64,000 nt of DNA from Bog-950 sp035299425 (GCA_035299425.1 DATGWP010000077.1:19833-83832), one strand, 5' to 3'; positions 44,536 to 53,089 are shown, counted from the stretch's first letter. Numbers and translations: made by a program. Notes: generated from the letters alone by a model not told the origin.

Positions 44536-45759
44536 ATGGACCGGCACGCACGAAGCATACTTCACTACGATCTCGACTCTTTCTATGTATCTGTAGAAAG
44601 GTTACTCAATAGCAAACTTGTAGGTAAGCCGGTATTGGTGGGAGGCACTTCGGATAGAGGCATGGTATCATCATGCAGTTATGAGGCAAGGCAGTTTGGT
44701 ATACATACCGGCATGGCTATGAAAATTGCCCGCCGCCTTTGTCCGGAGGCTATTGTAATAAGAGGCGATGCGGGTGTATACAGCAAATATTCGGATACGG
44801 TTACCGAAATTATCCGCGGTGCCATGCCGCTGGTAGAAAAGGCGTCGGTAGATGAGTTTTACATGGATATGACCGGTATGGACCAGGTGTATGGTATAAA
44901 AAAATACTCGGGTGAGCTGCGCGAGCGCATAACCAAAGAAACCGGCCTGCCTATATCTATGGGTTTATCCGAAAACAAAACGGTTTCAAAAGTAGCCACC
45001 GGAGAATCTAAACCCAGTGGTAAGCTTATTATAGAGCTTGGTACCGAAAAAGGATTTTTAGCACCCCTGCTGGTACGCAAGCTACCTATGGTAGGCGAAA
45101 AGACCGTGCAAACCCTAAGCGAACTGGGCATAAAAACAATAGCTACCCTGCAAAACATGCCCAGGCAAACAATGGAAAAAGTGCTGGGCAAAAACGGAGA
45201 TACCTTATGGCTGCGTGCGCAGGGTATAGACAACACCCCCATTAAACCTTATTTTGAGCGGAGCTCACTATCGCTCGAACGTACCTTCGACCGCGATACG
45301 ATAGACGTAGCGAAATTAAAAACAATACTACGTGCCATGGCCGAAGGCCTGGCTTACCAGTTGCGCGCAGGCAACAAGCTTACAGCCTGCATTGCAGTTA
45401 AAGTCCGCTACAGCGATATGCAAACCTTTAGCAAACAGGAGCGAATACCCTATACCAGTTTCGACCACGTGCTGATAGAAAAAGCCCTCTCAATTTTCGA
45501 TTCGCTTTTTGAGCGGCGGCAGTTAATACGTACCATCGGTGTTAAGTGCAGCCACCTGGTGGGTGGCGGCCACCAGATAAACCTGATGGAAGACTCCATA
45601 GAGCAGATACAACTGTACCAGCAATGGGATTACCTGCGCAAAAAATATAAAGACAGCCGAGTAGTGGTCCGTGCTTCTATACTTGACCAAAAGAACCTGA
45701 ACGTGTGGGACCCCTGGGATGGTGAGCCGCCGGTGCCCGGCGGGCATAGACATGTTTAA
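44536..45759 (+). CDS. dinB: DNA polymerase IV / Y-family translesion polymerase
   Basis: 407 residues. Catalytic motifs: ILHYDLDSFYVSVERLL (first Asp), SSCSYEARQFGIHTGMAMK, and KASVDEFYMDMTGMD (Asp-Glu pair). HhH region PMVGEKTVQTLSELGIKTIA, and little-finger domain SLSLERTFDRDTID. Near the C-terminus HQINLMEDS fits a sliding-clamp-binding motif (QxxLM). Copies damaged templates with low fidelity. dnaE follows after 20 bases; the pair forms a mutasome-type cassette, probably damage-inducible through the palindrome over its promoter. No lexA- or imuA-like gene is attached. Confidence 0.93.
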   Translation: MDRHARSILHYDLDSFYVSVERLLNSKLVGKPVLVGGTSDRGMVSSCSYEARQFGIHTGMAMKIARRLCPEAIVIRGDAGVYSKYSDTVTEIIRGAMPLVEKASVDEFYMDMTGMDQVYGIKKYSGELRERITKETGLPISMGLSENKTVSKVATGESKPSGKLIIELGTEKGFLAPLLVRKLPMVGEKTVQTLSELGIKTIATLQNMPRQTMEKVLGKNGDTLWLRAQGIDNTPIKPYFERSSLSLERTFDRDTIDVAKLKTILRAMAEGLAYQLRAGNKLTACIAVKVRYSDMQTFSKQERIPYTSFDHVLIEKALSIFDSLFERRQLIRTIGVKCSHLVGGGHQINLMEDSIEQIQLYQQWDYLRKKYKDSRVVVRASILDQKNLNVWDPWDGEPPVPGGHRHV

Positions 45760-45779
45760 CTTATAAAGCACATGGATGT

Positions 45780-48713
45780 ATGTACTTAAACTGTCACAGT
45801 TGCTTTAGTCTCAACTACGGCATTATGCAAATTGACGAGTTGCTGGCCTATGCCTCCGGCCTGGGCATTCGCACTATGGCACTTACCGATATTAATAACA
45901 CATCGGGCTGCCTCGATTTTTTACGCCTGGCGCATAAACACCGTATACAACCGGTAGTGGGGGTAGATTTTCGCAATGGAAACCAACAACTATATGTTTG
46001 TCTGGCAAAAAGTAACGAAGGCTTCAGGCAGATAAATGAGTTTTTATCGGAGCATAAAATCAGCAAAAAAGATTTTCCTGCAGAAGCTCCCGCATTGTCC
46101 GATTGCTACATTATTTATCCCTGGCAAAGAAAGGTAACGCGCTTTTTAAAACCCAACGAATTTATTGGCATACGACCAGAGGATATAACCCATTACCGGT
46201 TGTATGAAAAAAAGTATACCAACAGTCAGCATGTAATGCTAAGCAGTGCAAGTTTCCGCAATAAAAAGGATTTCAATACCCACCGCCTGCTACGCGCTAT
46301 ATATAACAATGCCCTGCTTAGTAAGCTACCGGTACACGAACACGGCAAACCATCAGATATGTTTTATACCATGCAGCATTGGTATGATGTGTACCAGGAC
46401 ATACCTAACGCTGCTATTAATGCAAGCAACCTGTTAAAGCATTGCCATGTATCATTTACTTTTAACGATAAGACCAGTAAAAACAAAAAGTACTTTACCG
46501 GTTCAGCAGAAGATGATATAGCACTCTTAAAAACCTTGGCAAACGATGGCTTGCATAGCAGGTATAAAGCGCCGGCGCAAAATGTGATAGACCGGTTTAA
46601 CACCGAGCTACAAACTATTATTGAATTGGGGTTTACTGCCTACTTTTTAATCAATTGGGATATCATACAATATGCCTCTGATAAAGGATACTTTTATATG
46701 GGGCGGGGTAGCGGGGCCAATAGCCTGATAGCTTATTGCCTGCAAATTACAGATGTAGACCCTATTGAGCTGGATTTGTATTTCGAGCGCTTCATTAACC
46801 CCTCGCGCAAAAATCCGCCGGATTTTGATATTGATTTTTCGCATACCGATAGGGACGATATACGGCAGTACATTTTTGATAAATACGAAGGCCATGTTGC
46901 GTTGGTAGGCAGCTACAGCACCTTCGAAAGGAAATCCAGTATCCGCCAGATAGGGAAAGTTTTTGGCCTGCCCGATGAGGATATAGAAAACCTGCAAAGT
47001 GAGTTTGTAGATAAAACAAAGGTAGACCACTACGGCACACTGGTATTAAAATATGCAGAACATATAGCAGGCCTGCCCAACCAGTTAAGCGTTCATGCCT
47101 GTGGTATTCTTATTTCCGAGTTGCCAATTACATGTTACACAGCACTCGAGTTAATGCCGGTGGGTTTTGTGTCTACACAGTTTTCTATGCTGGAGGCTGA
47201 AGATGTAGGCCTGTATAAGTTTGATATACTTAGCCAGCGCGGGCTGGGGCATATAAAAGATGCAGTGAGCCTGGTAAAAACAAACAAAGGTCAAGATATA
47301 GACATACACCGTATACAGGATTTCAAAGAAGATGAGCGTATCCGGCAGATGTTGATGGTAGGCGATACCATTGGCTGCTTTTATGTAGAGTCGCCGGCTA
47401 TGCGCCAGCTTATGCGCAAGCTAGAGGTGCAGGATTACCTGGGTTTAGTCGCCGCCAGCTCGGTTATACGGCCCGGTGTAGCCAGTAGCGGTATGATGCG
47501 CCAGTACATTTTACGCTACCGGTACCAAGAGGAGCGTGAAAAGGCCCACCCGGTATTAAAAGAAATAATGCCCGAAACCTTTGGCGTAATGGTTTACCAG
47601 GAAGATGTAATAAAAGTGGCGCACATATATGCCGGGCTAACTTTAGAAGAAGCCGATGTAATGCGGCGCGGCATGTCGGGCAAGTTCCGGTCGCGGGTAG
47701 AGTTTCAACAGGTGCGCGAGAAGTTTTTCAGCAATTGCAAAGCGAAAGGATATCCGGTAGATGATTCTTCCGAAATATGGCGGCAGATAGAGAGTTTTGC
47801 AGGCTACTCATTTGCCAAGGGTCATTCGGCATCGTATGCCGTAGAAAGTTACCAGAGCTTATACCTGCGGGCTTATCATCCTATCGAGTTTATTACCGGC
47901 GTACTCAATAACTTTGGCGGCTTTTATACCACCGAGTTTTACCTGCACGAAGCTAAAATGCTGGGCGCCACCATCGAGCTGCCCTGTATAAATAACAGCG
48001 ATAACCTGGCGCGCTTAACCGGTACTACTATTTATATGGGCTTTTGCATGATAAAGGATTTAGAGCAAGGCACTATAAAAGCAATACTCGATGCCCGCCA
48101 AGCAGGCGGGCCGTTTTTTAACCTAAACGATATTATAAACCGGGTACCCATATCGCTGGAGCAGTTGCGTATACTCATCCGCATAAAGGCATTGCGCTTT
48201 ACCGGTAAAACAAGCAAAGAGTTGCTGTGGGATGCACACATGGTATTAAGTAAAACAAAGAAGACCGCCCCGCGCAAAGAGCTATTTAAACTGTCTCCTG
48301 ATCTAACTACGTTGCCGCCGCTTGAATACACCATGTATGAAGATGCACATGATGAGATGCAGATACTCGGTTTCCCGTTTACTAACCCTTTCGCTTTGCT
48401 TAAGCAAAATTACAAGGGTCTTGTATACGCTAAAGAACTGTTAGAGCATTTAGGCAAGGTAGTGTACATGGTCGGCTATTATGTAAACATCAAACGGGTT
48501 ACTACCATACACGGAGATACCATGTACTTTGGCAGCTTTGTAGATGAGCGAGGCCATTTGTTTGATACCGTGCACTTTCCGCAATCTATTGACCGTTATC
48601 CTTTTACGGGTAAAGGCTGCTACATAATTAAAGGTACTGTAATAGAAGACTTCAACGTGCCGAGTGTAGATGTAAGCAACATGCTACGAATTAACTGGAG
48701 ATTTGCAGAGTAG
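45780..48713 (+). CDS. dnaE: DNA polymerase III alpha subunit, short DnaE-type paired with DinB
   Basis: 977 residues, shorter than the ~1,150-1,250 usual for replicative DnaE. The polymerase core is intact: FYMGRGSGANSLIAYCLQIT, NPPDFDIDFSHTDRDDIRQY (catalytic Asp pair), LPNQLSVHACGILIS, GVMVYQEDVIKVA and SFAKGHSASYAVESYQSLYL. The C-terminus has an OB fold (YMVGYYVNIKRVTTIHGDTM). The N-terminal PHP domain has lost canonical residues: YLNCHSCFSL instead of HxHxxxSLLDG, and ALTDINNTSG instead of TDHGN. With dinB 20 bases upstream it resembles the error-prone DnaE2/ImuC of other phyla rather than the chromosomal replicase. Confidence 0.88.
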   Translation: MYLNCHSCFSLNYGIMQIDELLAYASGLGIRTMALTDINNTSGCLDFLRLAHKHRIQPVVGVDFRNGNQQLYVCLAKSNEGFRQINEFLSEHKISKKDFPAEAPALSDCYIIYPWQRKVTRFLKPNEFIGIRPEDITHYRLYEKKYTNSQHVMLSSASFRNKKDFNTHRLLRAIYNNALLSKLPVHEHGKPSDMFYTMQHWYDVYQDIPNAAINASNLLKHCHVSFTFNDKTSKNKKYFTGSAEDDIALLKTLANDGLHSRYKAPAQNVIDRFNTELQTIIELGFTAYFLINWDIIQYASDKGYFYMGRGSGANSLIAYCLQITDVDPIELDLYFERFINPSRKNPPDFDIDFSHTDRDDIRQYIFDKYEGHVALVGSYSTFERKSSIRQIGKVFGLPDEDIENLQSEFVDKTKVDHYGTLVLKYAEHIAGLPNQLSVHACGILISELPITCYTALELMPVGFVSTQFSMLEAEDVGLYKFDILSQRGLGHIKDAVSLVKTNKGQDIDIHRIQDFKEDERIRQMLMVGDTIGCFYVESPAMRQLMRKLEVQDYLGLVAASSVIRPGVASSGMMRQYILRYRYQEEREKAHPVLKEIMPETFGVMVYQEDVIKVAHIYAGLTLEEADVMRRGMSGKFRSRVEFQQVREKFFSNCKAKGYPVDDSSEIWRQIESFAGYSFAKGHSASYAVESYQSLYLRAYHPIEFITGVLNNFGGFYTTEFYLHEAKMLGATIELPCINNSDNLARLTGTTIYMGFCMIKDLEQGTIKAILDARQAGGPFFNLNDIINRVPISLEQLRILIRIKALRFTGKTSKELLWDAHMVLSKTKKTAPRKELFKLSPDLTTLPPLEYTMYEDAHDEMQILGFPFTNPFALLKQNYKGLVYAKELLEHLGKVVYMVGYYVNIKRVTTIHGDTMYFGSFVDERGHLFDTVHFPQSIDRYPFTGKGCYIIKGTVIEDFNVPSVDVSNMLRINWRFAE

Positions 48714-48739
48714 CTAATCACTGACCTAAGTCATATGCT

Positions 48740-48757
48740 TATGTAACAAATGTTCCC
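48740..48757 (+). promoter_or_regulatory. candidate Crp/Fnr-type activator site, copy 1
   Basis: TATGTAACAAATGTTCCC is an imperfect palindrome, GTAAC-N4-GTTCC. It begins exactly 39 bases before CACCTTTG (48779-48786), a weak -7 element, placing its centre near -43. The second copy at 49395 has the same sequence but one base and the same spacing. No good -33 element is present, as expected for an activated promoter. Confidence 0.6.
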
Positions 48758-48804
48758 TTTTATGATTTTGTAGTAACACACCTTTGCTTACTAAAACAAA
48801 CTAT

Positions 48805-49011
48805 ATGCAATCAAACATGGGAACCTTCGACCGCATAATGCGATTAATTGCAGCGGCAATAGTAATTGTATTGTATTTTATGAATGTGATAAGCGGAGGC
48901 GTAGCAATAGCCCTGCTTGTATTTGCAGGCATATTCATACTTACATCTGTTATAAGTTTCTGCCCTTTATATCTGCCTTTCGGTATTTCTACCAAGGCAA
49001 AAAAGCAATAG
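48805..49011 (+). CDS. DUF2892 (YgaP-like) inner-membrane protein
   Basis: 68 residues from ATG 48805 (MQSNMGTFDRIMRLIAAAIV); an upstream TTG is possible but adds no family residues. Two membrane helices (LIAAAIVIVLYFMNVISGG; ALLVFAGIFILTSVISFC) and the typical N-terminal NMGTFDRIMR and C-terminal CPLYLPFGIST. DUF2892 domains accompany rhodaneses in sulfur metabolism and are often fused to them. First gene of the sulfide cluster, three bases before the tauE-like gene. Confidence 0.85.
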   Translation: MQSNMGTFDRIMRLIAAAIVIVLYFMNVISGGVAIALLVFAGIFILTSVISFCPLYLPFGISTKAKKQ

Positions 49012-49013
49012 CA

Positions 49014-49385
49014 ATGACACCAACACAAATAATTATTACGGCCGCCATAGGCCTGATGGCCGGTATATTAAGCGGGCTGTTGGGTTTAGGCGGTGCCATT
49101 GTTATAATACCGGCACTGGTAATGCTGCTCGGCTTTTCGCAGCAAATGGCGCAAGGCACGGCCCTTATCATGTTTGTACTACCGGTGGGTGCATTAGCAG
49201 CCTGGCAGTATTATCAGCAGGGGGCAGTAGACATTAAAACAGCCCTGATAATGGCAGCCCTGTTTTTTGTGGGTGGCTATCTGGGTGCAAAATTTGCTAC
49301 ACATATACCACAGGAGACTCTGAAAAAAGTGTTTGCAGTAGTGCTTGTGTTAATTGCTGTAAAAATGTGGTACGATGCTAAATAA
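49014..49385 (+). CDS. half-size TauE/SafE family sulfite/sulfur-anion exporter
   Basis: 123 residues, about half the normal 240-260. It contains one of the two TauE repeats: IGLMAGILSGLLGLGGAIVI, IPALVMLLGFSQQMAQGTAL and GGYLGAKFATHIPQETLKKV, giving four helices. Such half-size proteins could dimerise to a full transporter. Expected to move sulfite, sulfonate or related sulfur anions across the inner membrane. Follows DUF2892 by two bases and ends just before the second promoter. Confidence 0.82.
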   Translation: MTPTQIIITAAIGLMAGILSGLLGLGGAIVIIPALVMLLGFSQQMAQGTALIMFVLPVGALAAWQYYQQGAVDIKTALIMAALFFVGGYLGAKFATHIPQETLKKVFAVVLVLIAVKMWYDAK

Positions 49386-49394
49386 ATACCACCT

Positions 49395-49412
49395 TATGCA
49401 ACAAATGTTCCC
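49395..49412 (+). promoter_or_regulatory. candidate Crp/Fnr-type activator site, copy 2
   Basis: TATGCAACAAATGTTCCC, identical to copy 1 except for one base. It begins 39 bases before CATCTTTG (49434-49441), a variant -7 element, and about 70 bases before the persulfide dioxygenase ATG. Spacing is identical in both promoters. Confidence 0.6.
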
Positions 49413-49466
49413 AAGCATTTTTCTCAGGTCCCGCATCTTTGCATCGTAAAACAAAAACCAGCTAAT

Positions 49467-50882
49467 ATGAAAGTAGAACAGATATATACCGGTTGTATTG
49501 CACACGCAGCGTACTATTTAGAAAGCAACGGCGAAGCCGCCATCTTTGACCCGCTACGCGAAGTGCAGCCCTACATTGACCGCGCTGTAAAAGACAATGC
49601 GAAAATCAAGTATGTATTCGAAACGCATTTTCATGCCGACTTTGTAAGCGGGCATATAGACCTGGCAAGAAAAACAGGCGCACAAATAGTATACGGGCCT
49701 ACTGCTAAACCGGGGTTTGCTGCTATTATAGCGGAGGATAACCAGGTTTTTAAAGTAGGTAAGTATCAGATAAAAGTGATACATACACCGGGGCATACCA
49801 TGGAGAGTACCACTTACTTACTGATAGATGAAACCGGCAAAGAGCATGGTATTATTACCGGCGACACTTTGTTTATTGGCGATGTGGGCCGCCCCGATTT
49901 GGCGCAGCATGTAATTGCCGACCTTACCGAAGAAAAGCTGGCCGGATATCTATTCGATTCGCTGCGCAATAAGATTATGCCTTTAAGTGATGATTTGATT
50001 GTATACCCTAACCATGGTGCCGGTAGCGCCTGTGGCAAAATGATGAGCAAAGAAACTACCGACACGCTGGGCAATCAAAAGAAGTTCAACTATGCTTTGC
50101 GCCCGGATATGAGTAAGGAAGAGTTTATAAAGTCGCTCTTGAGCGGGTTAACGGCCCCTCCGGGATATTTTCCTAAAAATGTGCTGATGAATATTAAAGG
50201 CTATGAAAGCCTGGATACAATAATGGAAAGGGGCAAAAAGGCTTTACCGGTAAGCGAGTTTGAAGTAGTAGCTACCGAAACACTTGCCCTGGTACTGGAT
50301 ACCCGAAATGCTGAGGATTTTGCGAATGGGTATATACCTAACAGCATAAACATAGCACTGGATGGCAGCTTTGCTATGTGGGTGGGCGAAATGATAAGCG
50401 ATATAAAGCAGCCTATATTGCTGGTTACCTATCCTGGCAAGGAGGAAGAAGCCATCATCCGCTTATCGCGGGTAGGGTACGATAATACTATCGGCTATTT
50501 ACAGGGCGGGTTTGATGCCTGGAAGAGTGCCGGAAAGGAAACAGAAACCATTAACCGGATTACAGCTGATGAATTTGCTAACAGGTACTTAACCAGTAAA
50601 CCGGTAGTGATAGACGTGCGAAAAAAGAGTGAGTTTGATTCGCAGCATGTGATAGAAGCATTGAACATTCCGCTGAACCAGATAAACAGCCACCTGGCGC
50701 AGTTTCCAAAAGATAAACCATTTATACTTAACTGTGCGGGAGGGTACCGCAGTATGATTGCTGCTTCGCTGCTTAAGCAAAGGGGCTTCGATAATTTTGT
50801 AGATGTGGTGGGCGGCTTTACTGAGATTGCAAAAACCGATGTGCCCAAAACAAATTATGTGTGCCCCAGCACTTTGTTATAA
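49467..50882 (+). CDS. persulfide dioxygenase-rhodanese fusion (ETHE1/CstB-like MBL protein)
   Basis: 471 residues. Residues 1-~245 are an ETHE1-type metallo-beta-lactamase domain: VFETHFHADFVSGH, KVIHTPGHTMEST, GDTLFIGDVGRPDLA and YPNHGAGSACG. Two rhodanese domains follow; the first (ALVLDTRNAEDFANGYIPNS) lacks the active Cys, its loop reading LVTYPGKEEE, while the second has it (FILNCAGGYRSMIAA). The dioxygenase oxidises glutathione persulfide or related persulfides to sulfite, and the rhodanese moves sulfane sulfur to make thiosulfate. Central enzyme of the cluster. Confidence 0.9.
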   Translation: MKVEQIYTGCIAHAAYYLESNGEAAIFDPLREVQPYIDRAVKDNAKIKYVFETHFHADFVSGHIDLARKTGAQIVYGPTAKPGFAAIIAEDNQVFKVGKYQIKVIHTPGHTMESTTYLLIDETGKEHGIITGDTLFIGDVGRPDLAQHVIADLTEEKLAGYLFDSLRNKIMPLSDDLIVYPNHGAGSACGKMMSKETTDTLGNQKKFNYALRPDMSKEEFIKSLLSGLTAPPGYFPKNVLMNIKGYESLDTIMERGKKALPVSEFEVVATETLALVLDTRNAEDFANGYIPNSINIALDGSFAMWVGEMISDIKQPILLVTYPGKEEEAIIRLSRVGYDNTIGYLQGGFDAWKSAGKETETINRITADEFANRYLTSKPVVIDVRKKSEFDSQHVIEALNIPLNQINSHLAQFPKDKPFILNCAGGYRSMIAASLLKQRGFDNFVDVVGGFTEIAKTDVPKTNYVCPSTLL

Positions 50883-50891
50883 AACCAACGC

Positions 50892-51107
50892 ATGAAATTG
50901 ATTAGTAAATATAAAACCACTTTAGCCGGTATGCTGATAGGGGCCCTTGCCGGATACCTGTACTATTACTATGTGGGCTGTGCCAGTGGTACCTGTGCTA
51001 TAACATACAGCCCGGTTAACAGCACCTTGTATGGCGCTGTAATGGGTAGCCTGCTGGTTAATACTTTTAAGAAGGAAGACACTAAAACCACTACCGATGA
51101 AAACTGA
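50892..51107 (+). CDS. DUF6132 family small membrane protein
   Basis: 71 residues: KTTLAGMLIGALAGYLYYYY, a membrane helix, then VGCASGTCAITYSPVNSTLY and a second helix (GAVMGSLLVNTF). The two cysteines in GCASGTC are typical of this Bacteroidota family and suit a sulfur or metal role. Overlaps the HMA gene by 11 bases. Confidence 0.8.
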   Translation: MKLISKYKTTLAGMLIGALAGYLYYYYVGCASGTCAITYSPVNSTLYGAVMGSLLVNTFKKEDTKTTTDEN

Positions 51108-51375
51108 AAGTATATTAATAGCCAACCTTAAATGCAGCGGCTGTGCCACCACTATAAAAACAGAGTTGCTAAAGCTGCCCGGCATGAGTGCTGTTGAAGT
51201 AGACAAGGATAAAGACGAAGTAACTGTAACCTATGAGGGCATTGACAGAAATACAATTACCGGTAAACTTCACCAACTGGGGTACCCCGAGGCCACTGAA
51301 GAGAACGGCTTGCTGTTGCAGTTAAAAAGTTTCTCCAGCTGTATGATAGGAAGAATTAATAATGCAATAAAATAA
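51097..51375 (+). CDS. heavy-metal-associated (HMA) domain protein
   Basis: 92 residues. The HMA fold is clear: ILIANLKCSGCATTIKTELL (CxxC metal site), then GMSAVEVDKDKDEVTVTYEG and YPEATEENG. The C-terminal ~20 residues (LLLQLKSFSSCMIGRINNAI) extend beyond the domain. Usually binds Cu(I) or another soft metal for transfer; in a sulfide cluster it may protect metal pools or carry metal for the dioxygenase (inference). Overlaps the previous gene, 12 bases before the next. Confidence 0.85.
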   Translation: MKTESILIANLKCSGCATTIKTELLKLPGMSAVEVDKDKDEVTVTYEGIDRNTITGKLHQLGYPEATEENGLLLQLKSFSSCMIGRINNAIK

Positions 51376-51387
51376 AAACCAGAAATC

Positions 51388-51639
51388 ATGAGTAACAAAC
51401 AAACCATTGTAGATGTAAGAACACCGGCCGAATTTATGGGCGGACATGTAGCCGGAAGTATTAATATACCTTTGCAGGAAATACAGGCACGGCTGGATGA
51501 GCTGAAAGCCCTGCCGCAGCCTATTGTGCTATGCTGCGCCAGTGGAAACCGCAGCGGACAGGCCACCTCATTTTTAAAAAGCCATGGCATTAACTGCACC
51601 AATGGCGGAAGCTGGTTAGATATAAACGGCAATTGCTGA
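51388..51639 (+). CDS. single-domain rhodanese
   Basis: 83 residues: TIVDVRTPAEFMGGHVAGSI, NIPLQEIQARLDEL and the active-site loop VLCCASGNRSGQA with the catalytic Cys. Transfers sulfane sulfur between thiols. One base separates its stop from the methyltransferase start, so the cluster is translated as a unit. Confidence 0.9.
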   Translation: MSNKQTIVDVRTPAEFMGGHVAGSINIPLQEIQARLDELKALPQPIVLCCASGNRSGQATSFLKSHGINCTNGGSWLDINGNC

Positions 51640-51640
51640 T

Positions 51641-52288
51641 ATGGAAAAGAAAGAAGAATTACAATGCTGTGTAACTACCTGTGGTTTGCCATTGAACGCA
51701 AACTACTGGGACACGCAGTATGTAAATAACGAAACCGGCTGGGACCTTAACGGAGTTTCGCCGCCACTTAAGGCTTATATAGATACACTTACCGATAAGG
51801 GTATGCAAATACTAATACCCGGTTGTGGCAATGCCTACGAGGCTGAGTATTTGCTAAACCAGGGCTTTACAGGTGTTACGCTTATCGATATTTCATCTAC
51901 CCTGGTAAACCGGTTGAAAGAGAAGTTTGCAGATAAGCCTATACAGGTTTTGCATGCCGATTTTTTCGACCACCAGGGCAGGTATGATTTAATGCTGGAG
52001 CAAACATTTTTTTGTGCGCTCGACCCGGCGCTGCGGGCCCGCTACGCCAACAAAACTTTTAACCTGCTGAATGATGGCGGCAGAATAGCCGGGTTGCTGT
52101 TTAATATTGAATTTGAAAAAGCCGGCCCGCCCTTTGGCGGAAAGAAAGAGGATTACATTAAACTCTTCGAACCGCTTTTTAACCTGCTGCAATTTGATAC
52201 CTGCACCACCTCGGTAAAGCCACGCATGGGCAACGAACTTTTTGTAGAGATGGAAAAGAAGAAACTGCCTTTTGACACCTTGCTATAA
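51641..52288 (+). CDS. TPMT-family SAM-dependent (thiol) methyltransferase
   Basis: 215 residues. YWDTQYVNNETGWDLNGVSP and the SAM-binding loop ILIPGCGNAYEAEYLLNQGF identify the thiopurine-methyltransferase-like family; EQTFFCALDPALRARYA is the matching motif IV. The N-terminus has an unusual LQCCVTTCG with three cysteines. In this family some members methylate thiols, sulfide or halides; lying among rhodaneses it may methylate sulfide or small thiols for volatile removal (inference). Confidence 0.85.
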   Translation: MEKKEELQCCVTTCGLPLNANYWDTQYVNNETGWDLNGVSPPLKAYIDTLTDKGMQILIPGCGNAYEAEYLLNQGFTGVTLIDISSTLVNRLKEKFADKPIQVLHADFFDHQGRYDLMLEQTFFCALDPALRARYANKTFNLLNDGGRIAGLLFNIEFEKAGPPFGGKKEDYIKLFEPLFNLLQFDTCTTSVKPRMGNELFVEMEKKKLPFDTLL

Positions 52289-52305
52289 CCTAAAAAACAA
52301 ATACG

Positions 52306-52620
52306 ATGATAGATACGATTAAACAGCTTTTTGGCCTGGGCCCAAAAGTAGATTACAAAGAACTAATGAACAAAGGCGCTACCATTGTTGATGTGCGTAC
52401 CAAGGCCGAATATCAGCAAGGGCATATAAAGGGCTCGGTAAATATTCCGCTGAATAACCTGTCTAACCATTACTCGAAACTGAACAAGGCTAAACCGGTT
52501 ATTACCTGCTGTGCTTCTGGTGTGCGTAGCGCACAGGCCAAAAGCATTTTAAAAGCCAACGGCTTTGCTGAAGTACACAATGGTGGCGGGTGGTCGGGCC
52601 TTAACAACCGCCTGAATTAA
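52306..52620 (+). CDS. single-domain rhodanese, second
   Basis: 104 residues: KELMNKGATIVDVRTKAEYQ, GHIKGSVNIPLNNLSN and active loop VITCCASGVRSAQA. The ~15-residue N-terminal helix IDTIKQLFGLGPKV sets it apart from the 83-residue rhodanese. Last gene of the sulfide cluster, 17 bases after the methyltransferase. Confidence 0.9.
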   Translation: MIDTIKQLFGLGPKVDYKELMNKGATIVDVRTKAEYQQGHIKGSVNIPLNNLSNHYSKLNKAKPVITCCASGVRSAQAKSILKANGFAEVHNGGGWSGLNNRLN

Positions 52621-52711
52621 AATTACACTGTATACCTGCTGGTTTTAAAACGAAGCACATACGGCAAGCGCATAAAGGAGCGTGCAATACGGGTGTTTAA
52701 AGAAGGGCTAT

Positions 52712-53089
52712 CTACATAAACCAAAGCGTCGTTTTGTTATCGGGGTCGTGGTTGTAGTTTACGGTTAACTCCTCACCGGCGGCTATGTCCTTAAGGGTAA
52801 TGAAATGGATGACCTCGTCCTGATAGTAGGTTTCGTATAAGCAGTTAGGCTCGTAGCTATGGTTATATATACTGCCGTAACCCAGGCAGATGGCGTAGTT
52901 CTTAGCCTGCTCGCCCCACAGGTAGTAGTAGTTGTATAGAAAGGATTGGTCGATGAGCGCGCTATCCTTTTCGGGCAGCACTATTACGGGTGCAATTTCT
53001 ATGAGGGTGCGGGCCTCGATGGCCTCGGTAGTAAACACACCCCTGCCTTTGCCGGGGCTATCTTTTATGTATAAAAATGGAAGTAGCAT
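52712..53089 (-). CDS. SET domain protein (lysine methyltransferase-like)
   Basis: 125 residues, a bare SET domain: SPGKGRGVFTTEAIEARTLI (SAM-binding GRG), GYGSIYNHSYEPNC (NHS motif) and AAGEELTVNYNHDPD (catalytic Tyr). Bacterial SET proteins of this size methylate unknown protein targets in the cytoplasm. Isolated; the preceding 90 bases (52621-52711) show no gene. Confidence 0.85.
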   Translation of the reverse strand: MLLPFLYIKDSPGKGRGVFTTEAIEARTLIEIAPVIVLPEKDSALIDQSFLYNYYYLWGEQAKNYAICLGYGSIYNHSYEPNCLYETYYQDEVIHFITLKDIAAGEELTVNYNHDPDNKTTLWFM

